A stretch of DNA of 64,000 nt from Aspidapion aeneum (taxonomy: Eukaryota > Arthropoda > Insecta > Coleoptera > Brentidae), in the NCBI GenBank assembly GCA_963576565.1, contig OY755047.1:1178001-1242000 (forward strand). The letters run 5' to 3'. The translations under genes were made by a program, and so were the position numbers. The notes below the pieces were generated by a model. It did not search any database. It worked only from the letters and a program-made list of their open reading frames with translations, and had not been told where the DNA came from. Positions 11,332-22,690 of this stretch are shown here, piece by piece (within the stretch, counting starts at the first letter, position 1; every line of letters begins with the position of its first letter).

Positions 11332-12025
11332 AAAGAATACCAAAAGTGGGGATTAACAGTGAACGTGGTCAAGACACAGTACTTATGTATTGGAAAAGAA
11401 TCCAGTGAGTTAGAACTAGACAATGGACAAACAATATCTCCATGCAATAAGTATGTATGCTTGGGTGTCACATTTGATAAGACAGGAACAGACTGTAAAG
11501 AACTGGAAAAAAGAATAATAAAAGCAAAAAAGGTGTTTGGATGTCTTGACAGTATTTTATGGAGCAGAGAGACAAAAAAGAATGTAAAATTTAACATATA
11601 TGAAACAATGGTGAAAAGCACACTGTTGTATGGAATAGAGACAAAACAAAAATGGAAAGTGTCAAAATGGATGTAATAAGAAGATCAATGAGAATATCTA
11701 GAACAGATCACATAAGAAATGAGATCATAAAAGAAAGAATGGGAGTCGAGGAAAGCATAACGGATAACATCACTAAAAGGCAACTGATATGGTACGGCCA
11801 TGTACAACGGATGAGCGACGAAAGATTACCAAAGCAGGTCCTAAAATGGCAACCAATATTGCGCAGAAAAAGAGGGCGTCCTAAACTAGAATGGCAACAG
11901 TCAATCCAAAGATCAATGAGTCAAAAAAAACCTGACATAAGATGATTGTCAGGATCGAAGTAGGTGGAGAACAGGCGTCGGACAACGTAGAAACACGTTC
12001 TAAACCGACATAGTAGTAGTAAAAG
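11332..12025 (+). mobile_element. LINE-A fragment 2 (RT C-terminal part and tail)
   Basis: The translated segments run from EYQKWGLTVNV through YLGVTFDKTG-like, KNVKFNIYETMVKSTLLYG and RTDHIRNEIIKERMG to the (TAG)n tail at 12009-12020. Compared with the copy at 28037, about 20 bp are missing just after the GIET codons (near 11643), which shifts the frame. The copy is therefore non-functional and 5' truncated. Confidence 0.9.
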
Positions 12026-12496
12026 TTAATAAAAAAAATTTCTAAACCAAAAAATTTTGTAGATTATTTTTTATTTTATTTAACGATATTATTCGATGAT
12101 TCCGACCGATGTGTAGGTAATTAAAATAAAATAAAACAAAATTTGTAATTTATAAAATGCAATTGACGTTAGGTACAATTCGTCTATGTAAAATGTCAAG
12201 AACCAGGTCTACTAATTAAAACTGACATAGTTAGCCATATTTTTTTGTATTTTATTTAAAAAGTCATTTTTAAAACACCTATCTACCTTGCTTGCCAAAT
12301 TAAGTCAATAATAATTTTCCAATGATCTTTATGAGTATACAGAAAAAACAAAATGTAAAGTACATTAATTTTCAGTCAATGAATGAAAGTGCATTGATTC
12401 AATGTATACAAACATGAATATAATTAACTCTTAAAGATCATTTTATAATATTTTTTGTTCATTGGCAGAAAAATAATGTTCAGTTAATTGATATTC
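12026..12496. other. Unassigned AT-rich sequence
   Basis: Nothing recognisable. Confidence 0.5.
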
Positions 12497-13425
12497 TTGG
12501 TAACAAAAGGCTTAAGACAAGGATGTTGCATCTCTCCAACTCTTTTTAAAATATATATCGCAGTAGCTCTAAAAAACTGGAAACGTAAAGTGCACGGCAT
12601 GGGAATAAAACTTAACGACCGATTTACTATATACACACTACAGTTTGCGGACGACTAAGTAATTGTAGCTAATGATAAAGAAGACATGGAGTATATGATG
12701 AAAAAGTTAATGGAAGAATACCAAAAGTGGGGATTAACAGTGAACGTGGACAAGACACAGTACTTATGTATTGGAAACGAATCCAGTGAGTTAGAACTAG
12801 ACAATGGACAAACAATATCTCCATGCAATAAGTATATATACTTGGGTGTCACATTTGATAAGACAGGAACAGACTGTAAAGAACTGAAAAAAAAAAATAG
12901 TAAAGGCAAAAAAGGTTATTGGATGTCTTAACAGTATTTTATGGACCAGAGAGATAAAAAAGAATGTAAAATTTAACATATATGAAAAAATGGTGAAAAG
13001 CATGCTGTTGTATGGAATAAAGACTTGTCGCGTAACAAAAAATATAAAACAAAAATGGAAAGTGTCGAAATGTATGAAATAAGAAGATCAATGAGAATAT
13101 CTAGAACAGATCACATAAGAAATGAGATCATAAAAGAAAGAACGGGAATCGAAGGAAGCATAACGGATGACATCACTAAAAGGCAACTGATATGTTAAGG
13201 CCATGTAGAACGGATGAACGACGAAAGATTACCAAAGCAGGTCCTAGAATGGCAACCAATAGGGCGCATAAAAAGAGGGCGTCCTAAACTAGAATGGCAA
13301 CAGTGAATCCAAAGATCAATGAGTCAAAAAAATCTGACCAGAAGATGATTGTCAGGATCGAAGGAGGTGGAGAATAGGCGTCGGACAACGTAGAAAAACC
13401 TTCTAAACCGACATAATAAATAAAA
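12497..13425 (+). mobile_element. LINE-A fragment 3 with RT active-site motif
   Basis: The copy begins inside the reverse transcriptase (LRQGCCISPTLFKIYI-like segment) and reaches the catalytic FADD motif at about 12646-12657, which is followed directly by a stop (TAA) where other copies have a glutamine codon. It continues through the same C-terminal region as the other copies, with several further stops and frameshifts, and ends at CCGACATAATAAATAA. It is a dead, 5'-truncated retrotransposon. Confidence 0.9.
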
Positions 13426-13692
13426 CATTTATTTTTCTGTATATCGACCTAAGTCCGCCTCTGTTGAATATAGTTAAAGTTATTTTAGGCATGTTAGATA
13501 CATACAAACTCAAAATGGAGTTAACTATTTAATATCCGCCCCTAAAGGCATAATCTTATTAATATCCCATAACTATATAGCTAAAGCTAAGTCAACTACT
13601 GTACACAAGGCAAGGGTTGCGACCGATGGTTGATCTTGACGTCCCTTTTCTTGACACAGCTCAAAATTTTCAAGGTAGTAGACAGGTATCGG
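13426..13692. other. Unassigned sequence
   Basis: Nothing recognisable. Confidence 0.45.
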
Positions 13693-13700
13693 GAGTAGTG

Positions 13701-13878
13701 CATGGGCGTAGATAAGGGAAGAAAAAGGGGTAATGTACCCCCCCCCCCCAAACTGGTGTCGCTACCTGATACTTTCACGCGTGAAAAATGTGAAAAATAC
13801 CTATTTTTTATATTTTTTAAAAGTTTCCTAACTTTTTTTATATTGTCTCCCCTAGTAAATATTCTATCTACGCCGCTG
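13701..13878. mobile_element. hAT-like MITE with 8-bp target duplication
   Basis: The ends CATGGGCGTAGATA and (inverted) CAGCGGCGTAGATA match at 12 of 14 positions. The flanks GAGTAGTG (13693-13700) and GAGCAGTG (13879-13886) match at 7 of 8. It has a C tract inside and no transposase. Confidence 0.75.
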
Positions 13879-13886
13879 GAGCAGTG

Positions 13887-14450
13887 GCGCAACCCAAAAC
13901 AGAGATTGAACACGGGTAGACTCAGTGTTTTCGGTAAAGATTTTCGGTTCATAAATTAATTCATAATTTAAATTGACTTATTTTTATTTTAATAAAAACT
14001 TTTAAAATTAACATTTAGTATCACAGTTATTTGAGTTTAAAAGAAATATATTAAATTGCCCGATTGCCCGATTGCCCGCTTGCGCGTTTTCCATTTTCCT
14101 GTTTGCCCGTTTGCTCGTTTGCCAGTTTGTTCGTTTCCCGTTATTTTATGGGTAATATATTTTAATAATATAAAATTTTGATTTTTAATCTCAAACTTTT
14201 AAGTCTGGAAGGGCCTGGCCTGATGCCATCCCCTTTTCTGGATGCGACCCTGATATAGCCGGGTAACTAATACAACGCAAAGTATCCCATTTAATTTTTA
14301 AATACTTATAAGCCTGAGTGAGCTGAAGTATTTAAAACTGAGTGCCTTTTTGATATTTCTGACAAAAATATTTACTTAAATAATTAGTAAGGAATCAGAT
14401 AACACAAGTCGAAAATCTTAAAAATATCTTAATGATGTCAATACTACTAC
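13887..14450. repeat. Spacer with degenerate octamer repeat
   Basis: Positions 14055-14150 hold about ten degenerate 8-bp units of the CCGTTTGC/CCGATTG type, related to the array at 2763-2889. The rest shows no gene. Confidence 0.7.
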
Positions 14451-14459
14451 TACTATATC

Positions 14460-15137
14460 ACAAGACGCTAGCGCTACCAAGTCCACTTTCAATCCCTGGC
14501 TTCGCAAGCGCAGATCTACCAATATTATTTACCTCATGTCTTAGAATAGATGCATACAGGGTGATTTTCACTTGAATGATTCTAACCACATGAAAATAGA
14601 AAGTTTCAAAAACCTAACCTAACAAAACCTAATCAAATCTAACCGAACCGAAGGAAACTGAACCAATAATTTTTTTCAAAAAAAAACTTTCCTGACTTCC
14701 TGCCCGGGATCCTAGAGGATGTGAATCCGAACCGAACCAAACCGAACCTAACTAAACTGAACCAAACCTAACCTAACCAAACTAAACTACAACACGTACT
14801 GCTAATTAGGTTTAGTTGGGTAGGGTTAGGTTTGAATAGGTTCGGTTCGGTACGGTCCGGTTCGGATTCACATCCTCTAGCATCCCAGGTAGGAAGTCAG
14901 GAAAGTTTTTTTTTTGAAAAAAAATATTGGTTTAGTTTGCTTTGGTTTGGTTCGGTTAGATCTGATTAGGTTTCGTTAGGTTAGGTTTTTGAAACTTTCT
15001 ATTTTCATGTGGTTAGAATCATTCAAGTGAAAATCACCCTGTACATCGATTCTAATACATGAGGTAAATAATATTGGTAGATCTACGCCTGCGAAGCCAG
15101 GGATTGGAAGTGGACTTGGTAGCGCTAGCGTCTTATT
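14460..15137. mobile_element. Foldback element inserted in the tail of LINE-A copy 4
   Basis: The arms of about 330 bp are inverted copies: AGACGCTAGCGCTACC near 14464 returns inverted at 15117-15133. TACTATATC flanks the element at 14451-14459 and 15138-15146, a 9-bp direct duplication. An inner pair of CAGGGTGATTTTCA(C/A) ends lies near 14565 and 15047. The core contains degenerate AACC(T/G/A) pentamers on both arms. There is no coding capacity. Confidence 0.8.
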
Positions 15138-15146
15138 TACTATATC

Positions 15147-15410
15147 GGTTTAGAACGTTTTTCTACGTTGCTCGACGCCTATTCTCCACCTCCTTCGATC
15201 CTGACAATCATCCTACGTCAGGTTTTTTCTGCGCCTATTGGTTGTCATTCTAAGACCTACTTTGGTAATCTTTCGTCGTTTATCCGTTGTACATGACCGT
15301 ACCATATCAGTTGTCTTTTAGTAATTTCATCCGTTATGCTTTCCCCGATTCCCATTCTTTCTTTTAAGGTCTCATTTCTTATACGATCTGTTCTAGATAT
15401 TCTCATGGTA
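15147..15410 (-). mobile_element. LINE-A fragment 4
   Basis: Read on the minus strand, this matches the tail-proximal coding region of LINE-A (RTDHIRNE... to RRWR) ending at GTTCTAAACCGATATAGTA. It is 5' truncated near 15410, and its 3' tail was hit by the foldback element at 14460-15137. Confidence 0.85.
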
Positions 15411-15712
15411 TTTATACCCGTACTTTTGATTACATGTTTAAAATTTTAATAATATAGAGTGAAACAATATAGACACTGATTATGAAAATGAGCCCTTGAA
15501 GAAATTTAATGACCTATTTTTGCCATCTTGGAGATATTTTAAATGAGGCGTACACTTAAGTGACACATCCTGAGTTTAATCTAATAATAGTTGCAATACA
15601 GAGTGAAAAAAATTTAAATCAACAATTTAAACTTTTTTAACATTAAGAAGGTATTTTAAAAAAGTATATTTATATATATTTTTGACTATTTAAACTTAAA
15701 AAATATAAAATT
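15411..15712. other. Unassigned AT-rich sequence
   Basis: No gene or repeat is recognised. Confidence 0.45.
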
Positions 15713-16060
15713 CGTCCTTATGGGACTCCTCAAAAAACTGCTGGTCAACGTGACACTCTTTCGAAGTTAATTAAACGGTTTTGTCTCTAATCCTATGTAA
15801 ATAGTAAGAAAACTATCGCAAGAAGCGCCATCTACCGAGATACGATACGAAAACCGTCTAATTAACTTCGCAAGAGTGTCACATTGACCAAGCAGTGTTC
15901 TGAGGAGTCCCATAAGGACGAAACAGTTAACTGTCAACACTTATTAGGTGTCCATTAGATCTTGGACCCCCGTGAGGTTAAGCTTTCAAGCTACCCACGG
16001 AAAAATATGAGAGAAACAAAAACTCCTTTTTACCCGATTGGCCACGAAACTTGTTTGGTT
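15713..16060 (+). repeat. Dispersed repeat R2, copy 1, with internal palindrome
   Basis: Positions 15850-16052 match 40795-41003 nearly base for base (GAGTGTCACATTGACCAAGC through CCACGGAAAAATATGAGAGA). The left part, 15713-15780, is an imperfect inverted copy of 15850-15925, so the segment folds on itself. Confidence 0.85.
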
Positions 16061-16160
16061 TTTAAATTCACGGGTACTAAATTTCACGTTTGTTAAAAAA
16101 TACATTACTTAATTTATTAAAAATTTTCTATAAAGTTTTTAAAATTTAGGCAAGTTTTTT

Positions 16161-16299
16161 TAGCTCACACTACTACTATACTATAGTAGTGTGAGCTATG
16201 GTGATCCTAATTTTTTCGTGAAAAAAAAAGTTGCTCCGATTTCAAAAATTTTTATATATCTTTGCGTTTCAGATGATTTTGAAACTTTTTTGTTGCGCC

Positions 16300-16345
<46 letters not shown>

Positions 16346-16346
16346 A

Positions 16347-16393
<47 letters not shown>

Positions 16394-16966
16394 GTGTCTG
16401 TATGTCTGTCTGTAACGACCAACGCGCATAACTCAAAAACGGCTTGCTCGATTTTAATGAAATTTGGTACCCAGGCTGGGTTTTGGGTCGAGATGGTCCC
16501 ATTTAAAAATGAAGAAAATCCACCGAACACAAGCCAAATAAAAGGGTGGGGGTAGATTTCAAAAATTAGAGTTTATGTAAAAATATAGCGTGTGTGATAT
16601 CAAACGAAAGGTAATTGAGTCTGGAGTTAAACAAAATATATTTTAGTTTATTTTAAAAAAAGGGTGGGGGTAAATTTCAAAAATTAGTGTTTAAGTGGAA
16701 ATATGGCGTGTGTGATATCAAACGAAAGGTAATTGAGTCTGGAGTTAAACAAAATACATTTTAGTTTTTAAAAAAAGGGTGGGGGTAGATTTGAAAAATT
16801 AGAGTTTAAGTCAAAACATGGCTTGTGTGGTATGAAACGAAAGGTAATTGAGTCTGGAGTTCAATAAAATATACTTCAGTTTTTAGTTATATTAGCTTTC
16901 ACGTAGATACACTATAACTATAGTATCCAGTGTGAGCTTAGGTGCCCATAGATTGGCAGAGTATTT
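16161..16966 (+). mobile_element. Hairpin-ended repeat H, copy A
   Basis: The left end is a 38-bp palindrome starting TAGCTCACACTACTACTATA, and the right side has a similar palindrome (about 16894-16938) followed by GGCAGAGTATTT. Inside are a (CTGT)n tract and three sub-repeats of about 110 bp that each contain GGGTGGGGGTAGATTTCAAA and GATATCAAACGAAAGGTAAT. Copies B and C share all parts in the same order. There is no open frame. The flanks are T-rich, and the element class is unknown. Confidence 0.85.
16300..16413. repeat. (CTGT)n microsatellite inside repeat H
   Basis: About 28 units with a few CTGTATGT and CTGTTTGT interruptions. The tract is much longer here than in copies B (30052-30102) and C (60704-60760), so it expands independently in each copy. 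Confidence 0.97.
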
Positions 16967-17426
16967 TTTAAATTTTTTAAAATTTTTTAAATTTATTTTT
17001 AATTTTTACAAATATCCAACATTTTCAAAAATTCTGAATAAGTTTTTAAAATTTTTTATGATTTTATTAACGTTCTCTTATTTTCCATAAATCTCCAGAT
17101 TTCATATTTTATTATTTTAAATCATTTTACTACAGCTATTATTACCTTAGCATTATAATATCTTCTCATCTTGTAAAATAATAGGTACGGTTCTTATTTT
17201 TATTATGATTTAATTTAAAAATTGCTCCTTAAAAATAAGTTTAGTTCCACTGCGTTCCTACAAGATAAACCCAGTGGCTCATCGAGCGCTTGATTTAAAA
17301 GGGGGGTAATACAACTTTTGTTTTGCAATAAAAATCTTAAGAATTTTTTTTAACGTTGTTTAGGTATTTTGATTACAAAGAGGTATGTACAGTCAGGGAC
17401 TTTCTAAATTAAGCATTTAAAGAAAT
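16967..17426. other. Unassigned AT-rich sequence
   Basis: No gene is seen. Confidence 0.45.
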
Positions 17427-17522
17427 GTAATGAGTATGTATACTTGGGTGTCACATTTGATAAGACAGGAACAGACTGTAAAGAACTGGAAAAAAGAACA
17501 GTAAACACTAAACCGATATAAT
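17427..17522 (+). mobile_element. LINE-A fragment 5, internally deleted
   Basis: YLGVTFDKTGTDCKELEK-like codons are followed directly by CACTAAACCGATATAATAA, the element's 3' end. All of the intervening C-terminal coding region is deleted. Confidence 0.8.
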
Positions 17523-17719
17523 AAAAAAATGTATACAGACAGAGGTAAGGTTCACAATTTTTTTGTGTTGGTTCAAACTACTTTTTAGAAATTTAAATAG
17601 CAATATTTTTTATTTTCGAGGGCGGCAATTTAAAAAGTCCTCGACTGTAAAATGTATGGAGGGTGTATAAGTGAGATAAATCCCCCCCAAAGATAAATGG
17701 GTAAAAATTACATTATTCG

Positions 17720-17755
17720 TGTGATCTTAGGTGCTCATAAATTGGCAGAGTATTT
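17720..17755 (+). repeat. Solo right end of repeat H
   Basis: GTGTGATCTTAGGTGCTCAT...GGCAGAGTATTT matches the right terminus of the hairpin-ended repeat without its body. The surrounding 17523-18242 shows no gene. Confidence 0.65.
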
Positions 17756-18244
17756 CTTTAGATCTTGCCTACCGCTTCTTAAAGTTTGGTTCGTCATTAA
17801 AATTACACCCTGTATATCCCCCCAAGGCTAATAAATACGCCCCTGTTCAATTAGGTATGTAGGGCAAAACAAGCGGACAATTTTCCGAATTTTCTGCGAT
17901 TTCCACTTGTCTTGATCAGAGATATTGAAAGAAAATAGATTGCCCTTCGTCTATGCGTTAAAAAAATGTGTTCGTTTCAGCTTCAAAAGTAATCCGCTAA
18001 CCTACACCTTTGTTTACTTCCCAAGTCCTCGGTTTACCTTGGATACTAAACAATCACATTCAGTTTGACTTGTATTTTCAGTTTTGAGTAATAAAAAATG
18101 AAGTGGCTGAAAAAAACGACAATACGTATAAAAAATTATATTTTATTAATATGTACTAAAAAACAGTTGGAAAATTGTCTTGGTTTTCAAAAAAATCCAA
18201 AAATATTAGTTAGACCACCAGTGACGTGAAAAATTCGACATATA

Positions 18245-19688
18245 CAGGGTGTTTCAGACCACCCGCACAGGCCGATTATTTTAAAAGGGATAATTATTTT
18301 TTCTATAAGCGTGCGGAAAAGTCCACTTTTCCGCACGCATTTTAGTGTGGAAAGTGCCACTTTTCCGCACTAGTGCGGAAAAATATTTTTTCCGCACTAG
18401 TGCGGAAAAGTAAATTTGTTACGATTTTGAGGTGTTCTATAACATTTAGACCGTTCAAAATACATTTGTATCTTTCCTAGCACACGAAATATCCTAAAAA
18501 TATTCAAATTGACTAAAATTCTGCTATATTTTCAATATTTTCGATAAAATAAAGTTTTCAGTAAAATAGGTTCAAATTATAAGTTTTAAACCTCCCCGGT
18601 ATAAATATCGTCATTGTCAATGTCAAACAACAATGAACACTAGTGGTTTTAGATTTGGCATCTTAAATCACCATAGCAACAAAGTACAAACAAACTGTCA
18701 AAACAAAGCCAATTTTGCAGATACAAGCGTCTTTTGAATTTTTCAAACAAAAAAATCAGATTTTCAATGGATTCTTCGGACGAAGATCTACCCCAGTCAG
18801 TTCTAGAAGCCGCTAGAATGTGAATAATAATAATTGATTTGATTAAAACGTTTTGAATATAAATAATTTTCTGATTAATTTTTAGTTTTTTCCTCACGCT
18901 TATAGAAAAAATAGTGTACCTAACTCGTGCGTAAAGTGTCTTTTCCGCACTTGATTGCTGGCCAAACTCCGCTATCGCGTCGTTTTAGGTAGACTACTAT
19001 TTAAACATTTTTAAATCACTATCAAGGTGTGAGATGTGCTCTTTCTGATGATGTAGGTTTTAAGGTCCTAGCCTCATAGGAAGTGTCAAAATTCCGCTAG
19101 ACGTTGATTTTTTTTAATGGAACATGCTATATCTGATTGCGGATTTCAATTCTACACGGAAAAATTAAAACGTTTTATTCGAAAACTTTTTTCCAAAAAT
19201 GCTTTTTTAAACCTCAAAACTGATTATTTCGTAGTTATAAACCAAGACAAAAACGGAAAGTAACCAAAGTCTAAATTAAATGACACAAGACAAGCAAAAA
19301 CAATCTTTTCAATGGAAATGTGTCACTGAGTGTCAACAAGTTTGGGAAGTAAATATTTTGGTTACTTTCCCTTTTTTTTTCTTGGTTATAACTGCGAAAT
19401 AATTTTATATCAGTTTTGAGGTTTAAAAAAGCATTTTTGGGAAAAAGTTTTCGAACAAAACGTTCTAATTTTTCCGCCTAGAATTGAAATCCGCAATCAG
19501 AAATAGTATGTTCCATTTAAAAAAATCAACGTCGAGCGGAATTTTGACACTTCCTGTGAGGCTAGGACCTTAAAACCTACATCATCAGAAAGAGCCCATT
19601 TCACTACTTTGATAGTGATTTAAAAATGTTTAAAAATAATTATCCCTTTTAAAATAATCGCCCTGTGCGGGTGGTCTGAAACACCCTG
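18245..19688. mobile_element. Foldback element, CAGGGTGTTTCAG ends, TA flanks
   Basis: CAGGGTGTTTCAGACCACCC at the left returns inverted at the right, with TA at 18243-18244 and 19689-19690. The arms continue inward: 18998-19300 mirrors 19310-19640, including CTATCAAG and GATGATGTAGGTTTTAAGGT. The left arm is interrupted at about 18297-18997 by another insertion. No transposase is present. Confidence 0.85.
18297..18997. mobile_element. Insertion carrying TTTTCCGCAC palindromes
   Basis: Comparing the two foldback arms shows this block is extra in the left one. It holds two tandem perfect palindromes (core TTTCCGCACTAGTGCGGAAA) at 18361-18382 and 18388-18409, and an 18-bp inverted pair ATTTTTTCTATAAGCGTG at 18296-18313 and 18895-18912. 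A short plus-strand frame at 18767-18823 begins MDSSDEDLPQSVLEAARM and then stops; it could be the start of a lost element protein. The class is unknown. Confidence 0.65.
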
Positions 19689-19690
19689 TA

Positions 19691-20009
19691 TATATAAGAT
19701 CCGAAGACCGGTCTAATTCTAGGGACCGTGACTACTAACAGCCTATAACCCATTCATTTAACATTGAGAAACGGTGAATCACTAAAATGTTTTTTCGCTG
19801 AATTTTCCTTAAAACGACTGAATGTATAGGCAAAGCCCTGTGTTCTGCAGCTTTAGTGGATAATAATTTTAGGAAAATAATACACCCACCTATTAAAATT
19901 ATCACCACCAAAAACCATAAAACAATGCGCCCATCAAAAATTAAATGACTCGTTCAAGCCGTGCGTGTTGGCTGCCTACTATATTACCAGACTTAACTAT
20001 CGATCGATT
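19691..20009. other. Unassigned sequence
   Basis: Nothing recognisable. Confidence 0.45.
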
Positions 20010-20013
20010 TTAA

Positions 20014-20647
20014 AGCGGTGTCTACACATAACGTTTTACCTGACGTTTTACTTGATCAGGTAAAACGGATCAGGCAAAACCTTTCGTGTAGACAATAAAA
20101 CGTACGTTTTGTCTGAACTGAACAGGACTGAAGTCGGACCTGTTGAACTGATCGGTAGAGGCTTTGTTTCCGGTAAAACGTCAGTTTTAGCGGCATTTCT
20201 TGTGGTAGTGCATACAATTTTAATTCCTTTCGAGTGCAACTTAGAAGTTGGTATACGAAACGTCCGACATTAGATAAGATAATTTTTTAGGAAATCAAAC
20301 AGGTTATTGTCTTCTTCCACTAATTTTTAATTTGTTTTAAACAAATAGTCCCGATATGTTTCGTAAGCAGAAACTTACATCTTCAGGGGACATTACCAAA
20401 CTAAATCAACACATTTTGAAAAACTGGTTAAAAAACTGTGTTTATCTATTGAAACGGTTAAGTCATAGACATTTAAAACAAAAAACATTATTGACAAAAG
20501 CAGTGCTTCCTCCATGGTGTATGAAAAACTGATCTAAAAACGTACGTTAAAACTATCAAGTGTGTACGCTAGTCTTTCAACCGTCATACTTGACCCTTTT
20601 GACTGACAGACAAGACGTAAGGTAAAATGTTATGTCTAGACCGGGCT
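20014..20647. mobile_element. PIF/Harbinger-like MITE with TAA flanks
   Basis: The left terminus AGCGGTGTCTACACATAACG and the inverted right terminus AGCCCGGTCTAGACATAACA match well and continue into TTTTACCT(G/T)ACG. TAA flanks both sides (20011-20013, 20648-20650), which fits the 3-bp TWA duplication of PIF/Harbinger. A piggyBac-type TTAA target is the alternative. There is no transposase. Confidence 0.6.
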
Positions 20648-20827
20648 TAATAGACTAGGCCATGTTGATATGGTTAAATTAAGATTCGTGTCAATGGAAT
20701 ACTTCTTTATTTTAAATTTAAAAAAAAGATTACTCTTCGAATACTTTTATTATATTGTAGTAAGATGGTTGTCTTTTAAGTTCTGCATATACAGCTGGAA
20801 TAAAACAGTAGATAACTTTTAAAGACT

Positions 20828-22690
20828 TTATTGTTTCTCGAAGTATTCTCCACGAAAATTAGTGCACTTTTGCATGCGCTCAAACCAGTTGTCAAAGCTG
20901 TAATTCCACTTGTTTGTTGGTAATGCCAAATTTGCATTCTTGACGGCGTCGACTGCTTCCTCTGGGGGTAGGGGACAATTCGCCGCGGCCGATACGCCGC
21001 GGGACAATTCGGCGCCGGCCAATTCGCCGCGAGATTTTTTATTTTATGATGTTACCATTGACAATTGTTTAAACAGTTTTATTTAGCTTGACTTCATATA
21101 ATATATTTGTTTATTTGTTTGATCATAACTTTTTTGAAACTTTTCCAACTAGGTATTTGGGGTTAGTATACAATTCAACAATTTTTTCTATTAGAAAAAT
21201 AAATAAAATGGCGGATCCAAAATGGCGGATTTTCCCATTTATGAACAGATTTGCTTCAAACTCGGAACTTTGAGATCTTTTAGGTCGCTGATTATTATTT
21301 TTCACTTAATTTTAAAAAATCAAAATGGCGGTTCCACAATGGCGCAATTTCTTACTTATAAACCGATTTGCCTCAAACTTGAAGCATCGCGGCGCCTAAG
21401 GTAACTCAATACTGATTTAAATTTTAAAACCTGAAAATGGCGGATTCCTCGGGGCCTAGCCCCCCCCCCAAGCCTAAGATTTTTTTAGATATTTTTCACA
21501 TATTTCATGAATAAAAAGATTAAAGAGTATAAAATTCGCCATCATGAGGCTTCTCCCCCCCCCCCCAGAGAAATCAGCCCCTCCCAATTTTGAGGCAAAT
21601 CGGTTTATGAACAAGAAAGTGCGCCATTGTGGAACTGCCATTTTGATTTTTAAAAAATTTTAGTTAAAACTAATAATCAGCGACCTTAAAGATCTCAAAG
21701 TTCCGAGTTTGATGCAAATCGGTTCATAAATGGGAAAATCCGCTATTTTTGATCCGCCATTTTTATTTTTTTAAATTTAAGTCAAAAATTGTATTAAGTT
21801 ACCCTAAGCGCCGTGATGTTTCAAGTTTGAGACAAATCGATTTATTAATAAGAAATTGCGCCATTGTGGAACCGCCATTTTGATTTTTTTAAAATTAAGT
21901 TCAAAATAATAATCAGCGACCTGAAAGATCTCAAAGTTCCGAGTTTGATGCAGATAGGTTCATAAATGGGAAAATCCGCCATTTTTGATCCGCCATTTTA
22001 ATTTTTTTAAATTTAAGTCAAAAATTGTATTAAGTTACCCTAGGCGCCGCGATGTTTCAAGTTTGAGGCAAATCGGTTCATAAATAGGAAATCCGCCATT
22101 TTATTTTTTTTCTAATAAAAAAAATGTTGAGTTGTATTATACTAACCACCAAATAACTAGTTGACAAAGTTTGAAAAAGTTATAATCAAACAAATAAACA
22201 AATATATTATAGTCAAGCTAAATAAAACTGTTTAAACAATTGCCAATGGTAATATCATAAAATAAAAAATCTCGCGGCGAATTGTCCCCGCGGCGAATCG
22301 TCCCGCGGTAAATCGGCAGCGGCGAATCGGCAGCGGCGAATCGGCCGCGGCGAATTGTACCATCCCCTCCTCGGGCGACTGAAATCTTTGACCACGCTGT
22401 TCATTCTTGATTTCCGAAAAAGTATAAAAATCGTTGGGACTTAGATCGGGACTGTATGGAGGACGGTCCAACAATTCGACGTTGATGTTGGATTAAACAT
22501 TGAATGGTTTTTTGTGCTTTGTGCGAACTTGCATTGTCTTGGTGGAGGATGATTCGTCGTTCGGGGTTCGTTTATGGAAGCTCAGCGATGACTTTCGGCA
22601 AACAAATTTTGATGTTCCAATCAGCAGTAACAATCCTTTGATCTTCCCGAGGAATTCTTGCTACATGACCTGCTTTTGAGATAAATGTCG
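20828..22690 (-). pseudogene. Mariner transposase pseudogene split by a foldback element
   Basis: Read on the minus strand, the right part (about 22368-22690) encodes the mariner catalytic region: an HQDNASSH block with the second catalytic Asp, then PPYSPDLSPNDF with the third Asp (near 22430), then KNEQRGQRF and SPEE. The sequence is then interrupted by 1.4 kb of foildback-type inverted repeat. The left part (20828-20962) resumes with AVDAVKNA, NWFERMQKC and the C-terminal GEYFEK(Q). A normal mariner transposase has about 345 residues; here only the C-terminal 150 or so remain, with frame breaks near 22480-22600. It is an old, 5'-truncated element that served as landing site for a later one. 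It cannot encode active transposase. Confidence 0.88.
20963..22368. mobile_element. Foldback element with CG-rich AATTCGCCGCGG ends
   Basis: The ends are GGGGTAGGGGACAATTCGCC and (inverted) GGGGATGGTACAATTCGCCG. They carry subterminal copies of (A)ATTCG(C/G)CGCGG, followed by about 190 bp of good inverted repeat (21025-21200 against 22100-22265). The interior repeats modules containing AAAATGGCGG and CAAATCGGTT in both orientations, and a C-tract segment at 21460-21570. The mariner codons on either side (SPEE and AVDAV) join if this block is removed. The flanks TCCTCTG and TCCTCGG suggest a 7-9 bp target duplication. Confidence 0.85.

Noticed and set aside
16191..16555. Several overlapping frames rich in Ser-Val-Cys-Leu or Asp-Arg-Gln-Thr
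   Set aside because: Translation of the (CTGT)n microsatellite in repeat H; the frames are not conserved in copies B and C.
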